Positions 1 through 10,240 are shown, counted from the stretch's first letter. The stretch is 64,000 nucleotides of DNA from Sepioteuthis lessoniana (GCA_963585895.1 OY757921.1:80455127-80519126); one strand, 5' to 3'. Numbers and translations are program-made. Notes: generated from the letters alone by a model not told the origin.

Positions 1-237
1 ACAGTTTTAATAGTATCACCTATCAACAGGTGACTGCCATGTTTTACGGCTATTTCAATAAACCAGCTAATGGTCTCTGTGTGTATGACGTGAGCATTTC
101 ACATATCTTCATAAGCAATAACCACTTTACTTACCTCCATTTCTGATAAATGTCATCAACCTGAAGTTTAATTTCAATAACTTTTATCTTTTTTTTTCCC
201 CTATTTGGATTTTCTTTTGTCTTCCTTTATAAATTTT

Positions 238-405
238 CTTGTTCTGGGTATGACACTAAACAGCATCTGATGTTGAGGTTCTTGTCCTGGAACTCTGGGT
301 GAATGTCGAGTCACCTCTTTGTTGCCATTGCTCTCAAGTCCACTCTGATCCAGAGTAGTAGTAAGAGTACCTGTTAGAATCCAATCTATCGGTCAAATAC
401 ATCTG
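238..405 (+). repeat. D-family retroelement fragment
   Basis: Contains the D-family body: a 'gggtatgacactaaac' start, a 'cattgctctcaagtccactctgat' type middle and a 'ggtcaaatacatctg' end. The same body recurs around 8750, 12030, 13190, 18080, 19130, 31520, 39800, 43910, 54800, 56880, 60560 and 61720, always on the plus strand. Head and tail are missing here. Confidence 0.7.
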
Positions 406-1783
406 CTCAAGATTATGTTTAGAAAGATTTTGGACTGCACTAATACATTGGTTCTTAAAACTTTGATATTGTAAGTAAGAAGTGGTTACCTGTTTAAAAT
501 GATTATGCACTACATTTAATTGCTTTTGAATGCTAAAATGAAACGAATACATTGATAAACAAATTAAAATAATGAAATATTGACATTAAACCCATTGTAA
601 GTGTTTGATTTATCCACTTATTTGTATCATCTTGTCGGATTCACCAAAATCTACAATTTCTCTACATGTTTTAAAGAAATTTCATTTTAATTATGTTTTA
701 AAATTCTACAAAGATAAATCAATAGTTTGACAGTTATTTCATAGATTTGAACGTGAAATTTTCACTGTATAATGTTCAATTTGTATAGTATAATAATTCA
801 TTGCTGAATTAAGTCCATTGACAAGAAATAATTTGTATTAAAGATAAATACTTATGTAAAATGTTTTAGTCATCATTAAATTTAAGTTTTTCACTTGATC
901 TTCTATCCAATATATGTGATGTGTCTGGAAGTTAGTCGTTTTGAATATTTCAAGAACTAGTGGCATAGTTTTGATGCATCTTGGCAACCAAACAGAGGGG
1001 ACTTTACTGTGCATGCATGAACAAAGCAAACATTCTCCTTTCCCACTTTATTAATTATATTAGAATAGTGTCTATATCCTTTGTATATTTTGGTCTCGAG
1101 GGATTATAACTTTAGATTATTTTATCTTTACATTAAAATTTAGCCAACTCTCTCTGAGTGTTTTTGGTTCCAGTATTAACAAATTTTTTAAATTTATGTA
1201 CTTGACATTAAAAATTTTCTTTTAGAAAATAAGATATTTTGTCAGATGTAATGATCAAATGCAGTATAAAAAGCCATTGAATTTATGGATTGTTTTGTCA
1301 CTTGTTTTTCACTTTCTAATAAGTTGGAACTACTATAATACATTTTCATATTGGATGTTGTATCTTAACTGGTAAAAATATTGGTTCATTGATCCTTAAT
1401 CTGGCAAATTGTTTTGTATCTTACGTATAAAAAAAAAAGGTGCAAAAGGATTTTGAATCATTAATTTTTATTTTTCTCCTGTAAATATAAATTGATGTAA
1501 ATTTATAACTTCTAAGTTTCATCACTGAGCCAGAGGCAACTAGATTAAAAAAAAATCTTTAAGACGTTAAAATATGAAAGAATTTTTTAATAGATTTGTT
1601 AGTTTGAATAGACCTTGTTTTTATACTTATTGTAGATTGTTAATCATTTGAATCTGCACCATAATAACAAGGAAAACATACTCATTAATTAAGTAGTAAT
1701 ATTTTATTTTGTATTGATCTTTAGTGTGGGATATATTATACAAAATATAGAGTATTTCAAAAGATTTGATATCATGTAAGATG

Positions 1784-2009
1784 TACTGGGTGTTTCAGAA
1801 AAATAGATAAGTTTTTTTAATATGTTAACACTGAGTGTGCCTCAAAATTCTATGTTCTGTATTTAAAAATCTTTTCTTTTCCAGTGAATGGCATTTCTAT
1901 GACTGAAAAGAAAAAAAAAATTATACAACATAGAATTTTGAGTTGTTTCTACACATGGTTTTAATTTGAACTCATTTGAATGAGATCAATTTTTCTGAAA
2001 CACCTTGTA
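1784..2009. mobile_element. Palindromic miniature inverted-repeat element (~226 bp)
   Basis: The ends are inverted copies: TACTGGGTGTTTCAGAAAAAT at the left and ATTTTTCTGAAACACC-TTGTA at the right, bounded by TA. A second inverted pair lies inside (CAAAATTCTATGTT near 1844 and AACATAGAATTTTG near 1927). No coding capacity. The form fits a Tc1/mariner-type MITE with TA target; the family name is unknown to me. Confidence 0.7.
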
Positions 2010-2039
2010 TATTTCTATTTAATCTATAGTTTTTTTTTT

Positions 2040-2268
2040 GGGGGGGGTGTCCTCGTGGTGTAATGGTTAAAGTGATGGACTGGAGAATCGTAGTAAGCGA
2101 GTTCGTACTCCAGTCGCACTATTACGTTCACTTTCGGGCAAATACCCTTATCCTCCCAGCTATGGGTTAAATAGTACCACTACTGTTCTTCTAGGAGAAT
2201 GGCTTTGGCATTAAATAACCTACAAAGGTTGATATGCCATTAAACTAAGAAACCAAACCAAACCAAAC
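2040..2268 (+). mobile_element. tRNA-headed SINE, family A
   Basis: The 5' part resembles a tRNA promoter: TGGTGTAATGGTTAAAG as A box and GAGTTCGTACTCC as B box. A shared body follows ('gggttaaatagtaccactac', 'gttcttctaggagaatggc'), then the GGCATTAAATAACCT…AGGTTGATATGCC tail and a CAAAC-rich end. It is flanked by near-identical T-rich repeats (CTATAGTTTT… at 2024, CTATATTTTT… at 2269) that look like a target-site duplication. Other copies: 44591-44836, 57046-57287 (minus), 58252-58489. Confidence 0.85.
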
Positions 2269-2371
2269 CTATATTTTTTTTTAATAAACTGTTTTGAATG
2301 ATATCTTATATTAACTATTTCTTTTGTTCTTTTAATATCAGTAACATAATTATTTTTCTTAACTCTTTCAG

Positions 2372-2516
2372 AACTGTTCCAAAAACTGTTCAGGCAGGAC
2401 TTGCTTGTTGCTAGTCTCTTTCGCAACTTTCTGCTGGCAGAAAGGATCATGCGTTCTTATAATTGTACTCCTGTGTCTAGTCCTCCTTTGCCTCCAACCT
2501 ATCAACATAGGATGTG
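2372..2516 (+). CDS. RPTOR: RPTOR exon 1 of window: entry to HEAT region
   Basis: Translates as (E)[19 protein letters not shown], then [20 protein letters not shown] and PPTYQHRMW. This stretch is almost invariant in animal Raptors and precedes the first HEAT repeats. Acceptor AG is at 2370-2371 and donor GTAAGT at 2517. The exon takes one base from the preceding exon and ends two bases into the Trp codon, which the next exon completes with G at 3553. Confidence 0.95.
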
Positions 2517-2894
2517 GTAAGTCACTTTTCTAACATGGTTCTCAATTCATTTTAGCAGGTACTTTTTACATGTATTCAGTATAAGTTTTTTTTTTTTTGT
2601 AATTATGAATAATTAATAATGATAAAAAAACAAACAAACCCTGCAAAGGTTCCTCACATGTTTGTCCACACAAAACCTCCATTTTTTTCTTGTTTTATGG
2701 TAGTCTTTAATGACAGTAATAATACTGATGATTAAAAACTAGTTTTCAAAATTCCAGAAGTTTTTTTAATATTTACATATTTAAACAAAATACAAAAGAA
2801 AATCCTGCAGTTCTATAATAGGCTCCTACCTCATTGATGGAATGTTTATAAAATTGCTATATGTGTGTAATATATACATAAATATATATTTATC

Positions 2895-3145
2895 TAACTC
2901 CTCTACCATTAGCAGGATTGTCATATGTCGTTGATTTTTAAATGGAGTACAGTTGGTTTGAATTTGGATTTTTCTTCTCTTAGACTGGTTGCATTACCAA
3001 GGCTAAAGGATGCAGTCTGTTCTACTAATTACCCATAGCTGAAGGGATTAGAGATGGATTCATACCTTTCTAAAGGGCATTAGTGTGAAGTGAAACATTA
3101 TCAGCTTTGTTCAGGATTTGAACTCAGATTGTTGATTCCATTTCC
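2895..3145 (-). mobile_element. Degraded tRNA-headed SINE, family B
   Basis: Read on the minus strand it has a decayed tRNA-like B box (complement of 'caggatttgaactcag') and the B-family body ('ttagactggttgcattaccaa', 'taattacccatagctgaagg', complementary strand). It is strongly diverged from the cleaner copies at 4557-4856 and 8339-8564. Confidence 0.7.
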
Positions 3146-3156
3146 TATAATGATAT

Positions 3157-3254
3157 ATGTTAACACTGAGTGTGCCTCCATATTTATATTTTAGATTCTA
3201 TGGGATGGAACTTTTTATATATAATGTGTTGCATTCTGCTTATGTGGAGGGGTT

Positions 3255-3317
<63 letters not shown>

Positions 3318-3370
3318 TAAATTGTGTATACATTATCTTTTTAGAAGGCCCTTTGCTAATTATTTTAGAT
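3157..3370 (+). repeat. Element K, copy 1, with internal (TA)n
   Basis: Segments around 3183-3230 (tatattttagat…gatggaactttttatata) and 3318-3365 (ttaaattgtgt…tttttagaagg) match the reverse complement of 9893-10045. The 59-base TA microsatellite (3257-3315) lies between the two matching halves in this copy only. No coding capacity. The sequence 'gttaacactgagtgtgcctc' at its start also occurs in the element at 1784-2009. Confidence 0.6.
3257..3315. repeat. (TA)n microsatellite
   Basis: An uninterrupted TA run of about 59 bases inside element K. It reads as Ile-Tyr repeats in two frames, which creates spurious open frames. Confidence 0.95.
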
Positions 3371-3552
3371 AAGTTAAAAATTTTCCCCTTGAATTTTGGG
3401 TTGAATTAAATATATATTATTAAACTTCTTTAAATTAAAATTTTCATCATGATTTATTATCAGGTGATGTAAAATATGGCAGTATGTTCTATTTTTATTA
3501 CAGTTATGTTTTTTTTTAATTTTTTTTTTTTTTTTAATTATTTTTTATTTAG

Positions 3553-3739
3553 GGCTGCCTGGGATTTTGCACTTGATATGTGTTTACGGCAACTACCTAC
3601 AGTAGCAGTGGTTGACGGTGATGGCGCTATGTTTGACCACAGTACTTTCTTTGCACAACAGCTGACTGCATTCCAAGTTTGGCTTACTTATGGCTCTGAA
3701 ATTAGAAGTCCACCTGAACAGTTACCAATTGTTTTACAG
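3553..3739 (+). CDS. RPTOR: RPTOR exon 2 of window: HEAT repeat
   Basis: After completing the split Trp codon it encodes AAWDFALDMCLRQLPTVAVV, an acidic-glycine insert (DGDGAMFDH), STFFAQQLTAFQVWLTYGSE and IRSPPEQLPIVLQ. FF(A)xQLTAFQVWL and RxPPEQLPIVLQ are Raptor signatures. The VVDGDGAMF insert is longer than the matching vertebrate loop. Acceptor 3551-3552, donor GTAAGA at 3740; 187 nt, ending in phase 0. Confidence 0.96.
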
Positions 3740-4364
3740 GTAAGAATTTTCTGATCAAAGAATTAGTCAGAAACAAAAGGACTATTTTTTTATGAATATA
3801 AATCTATTTATTATATATATATTGTATATACTGTAGCAATGAATGAATGTGTAATGAACGACTCTTCATATTTAGCTCCAAAAAGCAGTTTTTATCATAT
3901 ATTGCCTGTAATAAACAACCCCTAACTTTTGACTGTTAACCTACAAAAATATTTCTTCAACATCCAATGATATAATGAGAAAACATTTATTTATACTTTC
4001 AAAACTCCTGTTATACTATCAGAATCAATGCAATACTGTAAATTAACAATGTAGTCTACACCTTGATGTAGTTTACCATATTTACTTAGATATTCCAAAC
4101 ATACCTAATAAATTAAGTAGTTTGTGCTAGAATATAACATCTGTGCATATCATAGAATGATATAAGTTTTTGCAATCCTGAGCTAATATTTTAAAAACAT
4201 AGGCAATGGTGTCTATGAGTTGGTCTAATCTCCTGTTCATCTGACTTAACTTATGTAACTTTGTTTATTATTTATAATATTTGTACATTTGCTGGTGTTA
4301 TAAATACTAAACAATGTTTAGTAAAAATTTTATTATCTTAACAAATACCTTTATTTTGGTATAG

Positions 4365-4418
4365 GATAGGCAAGACACTTTAGATCAAAGTTATGGCAAG
4401 GTTAGGCCAAGAAACAAG
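4365..4418 (+). CDS. RPTOR: Candidate in-frame cassette exon of RPTOR
   Basis: A 54-base open segment preceded by TTATTTTGGTATAG and followed by AAG|GTATGC. Both neighbouring exon junctions are phase 0 and 54 is a multiple of three, so inclusion would insert DRQDTLDQSYGKVRPRNK between LPIVLQ and VLLSQVHR without a frameshift. The residues are polar and basic, unlike HEAT helices, which suggests a loop insertion. I know of no matching Raptor segment. An alternative donor (CAAG|GTTAGG) lies at 4400. It may be only a chance exon-like segment; transcript data would decide. Confidence 0.4.
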
Positions 4419-4556
4419 GTATGCTTTCATATTTCGAAAACATCTTATGAAATGAATGACACCTTGTTTTTAAGAAGTTGTTCATTACATGAGTATGATA
4501 TATATGTAATCTTTACATAATTGTAAATGAAAAAAATGGGGATTTTTTAAGTAGAT

Positions 4557-4856
4557 CCTATTTACCCAACCCCTCCGCTCGGGCAGGATATGATACATGG
4601 TCAATTTTTTAGGTGGAGTTTAACAGGTTTGAATTCAGAGTTTTCCTTCTCCTAGACTAGTTGCCTTACCAAGGCTGAAGAACCTAGTCTACCCTACTAT
4701 TTACCCATAGCTGGAGGGAGAAATAATTGGATTCATACCTTTCCCAAGGGTATTAGTGCTATGTGAAATGCAATCAGTCTCGTCCAGGATTTGAACTCGT
4801 GTCGCCGTGTCCACTTCCTACGACGATAACGATTACACCACGGGCACCTCCTAAAA
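4557..4856 (-). mobile_element. tRNA-headed SINE, family B, with TSD
   Basis: On the minus strand: GGAGGTGCCCGTGGTGTAAT (A-box region), ACACGAGTTCAAATCCTGG (B box), then a body with 'gctatgggtaaatag' and 'ttggtaaggcaactagtct' type motifs and a tail near 'gtatcatatcctgcccgagc'. It is flanked by an 18-bp duplication, GGGATTTTTTAAGTAGAT at 4539-4556 and GGGATTTGTTAAGTAGAT at 4857-4874, one mismatch, so both ends are fixed. Confidence 0.9.
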
Positions 4857-6265
4857 GGGATTTGTTAAGTAGATAATCTAGAATTTGTTTCTCTCTATAG
4901 TCAATATTCAAGATTGTCATTTTCTCATTCTTTTACCAGTGCCACTTTATAAATAAATTCCATCAATCTTAGATTTCTTTAAAAGAAAGTGTTATTAGAC
5001 CTATTATGATATTTTGTCTATATATAATACAGATTTTAAAACAAGCAGCTGAGTACTTAAAAAAAAAAAATAAAGGTATTAACTCACTCAATACTTAAGA
5101 TGGTTATTGACTTGGCAACTTGCTTGTCTGCTGCTGTAGACACAACCTGTTCTGATAAGTGTTTTTAGTATAAGGTATATTGTTACAGTTTGCATTTATA
5201 TAACCAAGGAAAATATCAGTAGTAAAACAGGCTTAACTTTTTTCTTTAGCTGAGTTTATAGTAATCTAAACAGAAAGTGATTGGTACTTGTCCAGAATAT
5301 CCTGGTATCTTGCTCAGGAAGTATTTTTGGTAATATACAAAAAGATTATATAGAAATCTAATACTTACATTCACCATTTAGATAAGAGTAAGTTTCACTG
5401 GTTTGCTTTATTTTTTTTTTTTTTAACTTAACAACTACATTTTAGTCCCCAAAATTATATATCTGTGATCAACTGTAAGTCCCCACCTTAGTAGTTTGGG
5501 TAAAGAAAGACTAAAGAAATAAAGTGGGTTGGTAAATTGTAGAGAGTTAAAGATGTGGTTTTTGAATGTTCAGTGTAAATAAAACAAACAAAAATGAAGA
5601 TAACGACTGAAATTTTATCTGGATTTTATTAATGTAAGTATTAAATTTCACTAGGATTTTTATTTTTGCTTTTATTTCATTTATTTATTTTTTAAAAACT
5701 TTTCCTCAGATGGACATTCTGAACAAGTACCTTTATAATTTCCTCATGTTTCTGAGCAGGCTTAAACATTTTTTGATCAAGTACACATATTCATTTTTGA
5801 AAATTTTTAAATATTTAAATCTTTTCTTATTGTTTGTAATGGCTATACATCATTTAATTTGTCTAAGAATTTGTAATAAAAATGTGTATTTTAAATCTGT
5901 TACATTGTTCAGCTTATTCTCTAAATTAATTGAGACAATTTTCACTTATCTGAAGCAAAAAGAGCATACTGCTTCATATCTTCTGTGGAAGTGACCATTT
6001 GTAATGTATGTTGTGTGCATGTGCAGGCTGGATTCTTTGTTATTATTGCTTGGGAATATGCATAAGTTATTGTGTGCATAAGGACTCCAAAGTGACCATT
6101 GGAAGAGACCCAGAATGAGAGTGATACTTGGAATATATATAGCAGACCTTTGTGAGAGAGAGGTGAAAAATAAAGTGAGAATGTTCTATCTGCCTTTGTT
6201 AGAGGACATGAGAAAACAAGTCTTTTGGCATTGTTTGTTATATTAATATATGAACAGTTAATTGT

Positions 6266-6577
6266 TGAATACCATATCTTATAACTTATAAGATGCACTT
6301 TTATTTCCAAAAATTGTCCCAGAAAATCTGCCTGCATCTCAAGGGTTAACTTTGGGTTACTGGCTAGTGAAGTTCTAGTCCTGAAGTGCTCCTTAAATTA
6401 AACTGTAAACATCTCTGCAAATATAAACAAGGTCTAAATAGATATAAAACTTTAAAAATGATTTGATACTGGAAAGGGCTACTAATGTCTGGTAAAAACC
6501 ATTCACCTGACATTCATAGTTTAAACCCATTTATTTATTTTTCAGTGCCTTCCCATGTGTCTTCATATGGTAATTAG
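6266..6577. mobile_element. Repeat H copy (TIR-type element, partial)
   Basis: Shares most of its length with 48208-48683: 'ggttaactttgggttactgg' near 6344 against 'ggtcagctttgggttattag' near 48285, and the 'acctgacattcatagtttaaac' block near 6507. It begins like a terminal repeat (TACCATATCTTATAACTTA) and ends 'cttcatatggtaatta'. The terminal repeat at the right is less complete than in the other copy. Non-coding. Confidence 0.65.
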
Positions 6578-6900
6578 AAAAAATACTTGTGACAAATAAG
6601 AACTGTGTCTGGTTTTGTTTTCATCATAAAAAAGTTGAAAACAACTCTGTGTATGGGAAGTTGAGATGAAAAAATAGATTCTTACATTTGCAATGACCAA
6701 TTACGAATTCTTGTCAAATGTAATAGATTAATAAAGTATTTTTTTAATGTTATTTGTAAAGGAGATAATTCTTTTATAACTTTCATGTAACCGGATATTG
6801 TTATTGTCTGATATATAATGAAAAAAATAACCTACATTTTCTGATAGATATCAAGTGATTAATTTTTGTGAATAACATCTAAATTTTATTTCTACTTCAG

Positions 6901-6984
6901 GTTTTACTTAGTCAAGTCCATCGAGTTAGGGCACTTGAACTTTTAGGCAGATTTTTGGATTTGGGCCCTTGGGCTGTCAGTTTG
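6901..6984 (+). CDS. RPTOR: RPTOR exon 3 of window
   Basis: Encodes [20 protein letters not shown] then LGPWAVSL; 28 codons, phase 0 at both ends. It is one of the most conserved HEAT segments of Raptor. Acceptor follows TTTCTACTTCAG; donor is GTAAGT at 6985. Exon length is a multiple of three, but nothing suggests skipping. Confidence 0.97.
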
Positions 6985-7577
6985 GTAAGTTATTTCTAAA
7001 AAAAAATGAAAGATTGTTTTCTTCTTCAGGCGATAATAATCTTTTCTAAATTATCAATGTATAATAAAAATCCTTTCCAAATTATGAGTGTATTTTTGTA
7101 ATTTAGACATTTCAATCTGCATACCTAATATGATAAGACATTTTACTAAAATCATTTGATCTGTTACTACTTGATTTTGCCCATGAAATAAATTTTTTTG
7201 AAAAAGTAACTTATTTAAAAAAAACTCATGGAAAATAAAATTGCAACTCTCTGAAGGACAATGCAAATTTTGACTTTGGTGTACTATTTGTATAGGGTCT
7301 GTGGACTGTTCATGTACTCCTTATTTTGAAACCTGTGTCTATATTAATCTTTATATGTGATGATTCATTGTAATTTAGCTATATTGCCTGGAAATTTAAT
7401 CTTCAGTAAATTGAAAAATATACGAAGCGTGTTGTAATTTTATTTTCCGTCAATATATAAGTGAATATTTTTAATCTTTGGATATTCTTCAAAAGTATTT
7501 GTTAGTGAAAGATAAAGCATTTGGAATTTTATTAAATTGCTTTTTTTAAAATTTATAATTATTTTAATGTTATTTAT

Positions 7578-7612
<35 letters not shown>

Positions 7613-7615
7613 CAG
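6985..7615 (+). other. Intron ending in a pure T tract
   Basis: AT-rich, with no repeat family I recognise. The acceptor is preceded by an uninterrupted run of about 32 T (7581-7612) followed by CAG, an extreme polypyrimidine tract. Confidence 0.75.
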
Positions 7616-7726
7616 GCATTGTCTGTTGGTATTTTTCCTTATGTGTTAAAGTTGTTGCAGAGCTCTGCACGTGACCTCAGACCTTTGCTTGTATTTATCT
7701 GGTCAAAAATTTTAGCTGTTGATAGT
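7616..7726 (+). CDS. RPTOR: RPTOR exon 4 of window
   Basis: Encodes [20 protein letters not shown] then [17 protein letters not shown]; 37 codons, phase 0 at both ends. This HEAT helix pair is nearly identical to vertebrate Raptor. Acceptor AG at 7614-7615 directly follows the T homopolymer; donor GTAAGT at 7727. Confidence 0.97.
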
Positions 7727-8338
7727 GTAAGTATATTATATACTATTTTATCAGAATTCTGTAATTATTATTCTGATTCTTTCCCTAACGTAGCAAAAAA
7801 TGCTCATTATAGCGCAATCTTTGATAGTGCAATATCATCTAATTGTTTTAACTTGAATAAAAAAAGCAATCTCCAGTTCAATTGAGGCTCTGGTTTCTGA
7901 GCAATTTTTAGATTAAATATGTATGAATAAAAAAAAAAAAAATTCTGTTAAAGAGTAGTCTCCCTTGACTTGTTTGCAATTCATACTGTCAGTGAGTGAT
8001 GTATCAGTGGTGGTACATGATGATAATGATTATCATTGGTAAATGATAATATGATATTTTTAAATAGAAAATGACTTAACAAAAATCTTTTTAAAAGAAA
8101 TTTGATATTTGTTCTAGTTCTGCAGTGAGTAGAGTTTTTAAACGTTTATTTAGAAATCAGCATTTACCAAATGATTTTGCTAGCATCCTAATTTTGGCTT
8201 TTTTAATCATCAAATCCTGTATACATTTTATTTTTGTTGAGTTATTTTCAAGTATTGGTATTCATAAACATAAATTATCGATGACATATTTGACCTTTGA
8301 GCAGACAGAAAAAAAAATGACAAAAATGTCACTTAACC

Positions 8339-8564
8339 ATATTTACCTACCCCCTCCGCTCGGGCAGGATAGGACACAAGGTCAATTTTTAAGCGGAGTT
8401 TAACAGGTTTGAATTCAGAGTTTTCCTTCACCTAGACTAGTTGCCTCACCAAGGCTGAAGAACCTAGTCTGCCCTGCAATCAGCCTCATCCAGGATTTGA
8501 ACTCGTGTTGCCGTATCCATTTCCTACGACGATAACCATTACACCATGGGCACCTCCCCCCTCC
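8339..8564 (-). mobile_element. SINE family B, internally deleted, perfect TSD
   Basis: Same family as 4557-4856 but lacking about 75 bases between the 'aacctagtctgccct' and 'gcaatcagcctcatcc' blocks. The tRNA-like head is intact (minus strand GTGCCCATGGTGTAATGG; CGAGTTCAAATCCTGG equivalent). Flanked by AAAATGTCACTTAACC at both sides (8323-8338 and 8565-8580), identical over 16 bp, so it is a fairly recent insertion. Confidence 0.92.
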
Positions 8565-8699
8565 AAAATGTCACTTAACCTGTGTATCATTTGCCTACAA
8601 AAGGGTTCATTTGTTATTTTCTAACAAGTGCCAATATAAAATGGGATAAAAACTTGATCTAAAATGTCTTATTGCCATGTTTATGGAGCTTATAATATG

Positions 8700-9145
8700 T
8701 GGACTGTATCCCCTGCAGAGGGGTCAGACCCCCCCCCAAAAAAAAGTGGGTGTTCCGAGTATGATACAAAACTGCATCTGATTGTGAAGTTCACTCTGAC
8801 TTGTTATGATCTCATCTATGGGTAAAATAGAGCTGTTTAAAAATTATTTGGATTTAATAGAACTGTATGCAAAAAAGAAAAAAGAAACCCTTAACTCTGA
8901 GAACCCCAGTGGCCAATTTACTTGCTTTATCCAATTTGCACATACACTCTAGTAGTATTCTTACTTGGCAAATTCCCTTCTGAATATTCACCAAAAAAGT
9001 TATGTTAGGGAGGTGGGGTCCAAAGAGTTAAGAAATAACTATGCAAAAAATGTAAATATGAATGTACAAAGAACATGATTCCCTAATTGCTAGGCATAAA
9101 ATAACCCCTAGATGGATTGAAATAATCATAAAGTTTTATAATGAA
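8700..9145 (+). mobile_element. D-family element, subtype D2
   Basis: Begins with the D head fragment 'ctgcagaggggtcagacccc', continues with the D body (part deleted) and the D2 tail ('aaaaattatttggatttaatagaactgtatgc', 'aatgtacaaagaacatgattccctaa', 'aggcataaaataacccctagatgg'). Other D2 tails are near 19300, 40000, 44030 and 54920. It is interrupted by the element at 8891-9031. Confidence 0.75.
8891..9031. mobile_element. TTAA-flanked miniature element (141 bp) nested in D2
   Basis: Starts TTAACTCTGAGAACCCCA and ends TGGGGTCCAAAGAGTTAA, inverted copies with a few mismatches, exactly bounded by TTAA. The D2 sequence continues on both sides. TTAA targets are typical of piggyBac-type transposons; assignment to that superfamily is inference, as no transposase is present. 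Confidence 0.7.
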
Positions 9146-9302
9146 GATTTAATAAGAATTATATTGAAATATTGCAAACATGTCAGTTAGACATTCAATT
9201 TGAATATTCAGTTATAATTTCCGTTATTTTTTATTTTTGTTATAAACTTCCTTTTCAAAAAAACTCATGTTTATCTTTTTTCTTTTTTTTTTTAAACTCT
9301 AG

Positions 9303-9377
9303 TCTTGTCAGACTGATTTAGTGAAAGACAGTGGTCACAAATATTTTCTATCTGTTTTGAGTGATCAGAATATGACC
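9303..9377 (+). CDS. RPTOR: RPTOR exon 5 of window
   Basis: Encodes SCQTDLVKDSGHKYFLSVLS then DQNMT; 25 codons, phase 0 at both ends. SCQxDLVKDxGHKYFLSVL is a Raptor signature. Acceptor AG at 9301-9302 after a T-rich tract; donor GTAAGT at 9378. Confidence 0.96.
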
Positions 9378-9536
9378 GTAAGTATAACATTTTATATTTT
9401 TAGAATTAACTGCTATTTAATGTTTAGATTAAAAATGTGGTGGTAGTAGAGGTTTTTTATTTTTTTATTCTTAAACATAAATTGTCATATTTAAAATTTC
9501 ATGTATAAAAAGAATGAGTAACTACCAAAATAAGCT

Positions 9537-9581
<45 letters not shown>

Positions 9582-9582
9582 T
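9537..9582. repeat. (TG)n(TA)n compound microsatellite
   Basis: About 18 bases of TG followed by about 26 bases of TA. Confidence 0.95.
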
Positions 9583-9584
9583 AG

Positions 9585-9792
9585 GTTGTACTGAAAAATT
9601 CTTAGCCTAACCAAGAATGTAAGGACTGATAGCCATGAAATGTGTGTCCTGTTCCAGATATTCACTTACATTTGGCTCATTGTTCCTTTTAGTTTTTTTG
9701 TTTTTTTAACCCTTCCAGTAAAATTTAAGAAAAAAGAAAAAAAGCCATTCCTTTTTTGGTTGGGTCAAGAACTTTTCAGCACCCTTTTGTAT
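9585..9792. mobile_element. Small TIR element (~208 bp)
   Basis: Left end TTGTACTGAAAAATTCTTAG is an imperfect inverted copy of the right end CAAGAACTTTTCAGCACCC. Non-coding. The ends resemble mariner-type termini ('ctgaaaagttc') also seen near 22560. Family unassigned. Confidence 0.55.
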
Positions 9793-9892
9793 GTATAGCT
9801 ATAATATCAATGTATATTTAGTATATATTCAATTTAATCCAGTACTCACTAGAATTACCCAGGGGAAAAAATTTTTAATTTTTCTTAAATAA

Positions 9893-10045
9893 TTAACATA
9901 GTAAGTTCCTTCTAAAAATAGTGTCCACACAATTTAAAATTGGTACAATATTATATATAAAAAGTTCCATCTCACAAGATCTAAAATATGAATATAGCAA
10001 TTTTTTAAGCATCCTGTAAATAAAGCAAGAGCCTATTGGTTTTAA
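9893..10045 (-). repeat. Element K, copy 2 (inverted relative to 3157-3370)
   Basis: The reverse complement of this stretch matches the two halves of 3157-3370 without the TA microsatellite. The two copies therefore face each other across exons 2 to 5. Confidence 0.65.
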
Positions 10046-10104
10046 GATTACAATTGTAGAACAGAAGGACTTTTCATGCATTTTTGTTTTAAAGTATCAA
10101 TAGG

Positions 10105-10240
10105 GGAGAGTTTCCATGGTGCAGTGGCTAACGTGCTGAACTACAACATTCTAGTGAGTTCAAACTTAAGTTACGCTATTACATTCACTTTTGGACTAAT
10201 ACTCTTTGAAAAGGTATGAACCCCCTTATCCTTCCACCTA
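10105..10240 (+). mobile_element. Diverged family A SINE head
   Basis: Has 'tccatggtgcagtggctaac' (A box), 'tgagttcaaacttaag' (decayed B box) and the A body 'ctattacattcacttttgga', 'ggtatgaacccccttatcc'. It is followed by unrelated sequence rather than the usual tail, so it is truncated or interrupted. Confidence 0.7.

Larger units (their letters stand above)
1..2371. other. Intron upstream of the first visible RPTOR exon
   Basis: AT-rich non-coding sequence. It holds a D-family fragment (238-405), a palindromic miniature transposon (1784-2009) and a tRNA-headed SINE (2040-2268). I searched the rest for the preceding Raptor exon and saw nothing that matches. Open frames here are short and without similarity that I recognise. 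The intron ends with a pyrimidine-rich tract and AG at 2370-2371. Confidence 0.6.
2517..3552 (+). other. Intron with SINE remnant and TA microsatellite
   Basis: Contains a degraded minus-strand family B SINE (2895-3145), an element-K copy split by a TA microsatellite (3157-3370), and a T-rich tract leading into the acceptor at 3551-3552. Confidence 0.8.
3740..6900 (+). other. Intron with candidate cassette exon
   Basis: Includes a possible 54-nt exon (4365-4418), a well-preserved minus-strand SINE (4557-4856) and a copy of repeat H (6266-6577). The remainder (about 4875-6260) is AT-rich sequence in which I see nothing beyond short homopolymers and unsupported open frames. Confidence 0.7.
7727..9302 (+). 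other. Intron with nested repeats
   Basis: Holds a minus-strand family B SINE with a perfect 16-bp target-site duplication (8339-8564) and a D-family copy (8700-9145) that itself carries a TTAA-flanked miniature element (8891-9031). About 7880-8320 shows nothing I can identify. Confidence 0.75.

Noticed and set aside
2040-2120. Possible functional tRNA gene
   Set aside because: It has A and B boxes but no convincing cloverleaf and continues into a SINE body; the same holds for all other tRNA-like heads here.
3157-3409. Two open frames with Ile-Tyr repeats
   Set aside because: They are translations of a TA microsatellite in element K and have no exon boundaries or domain.
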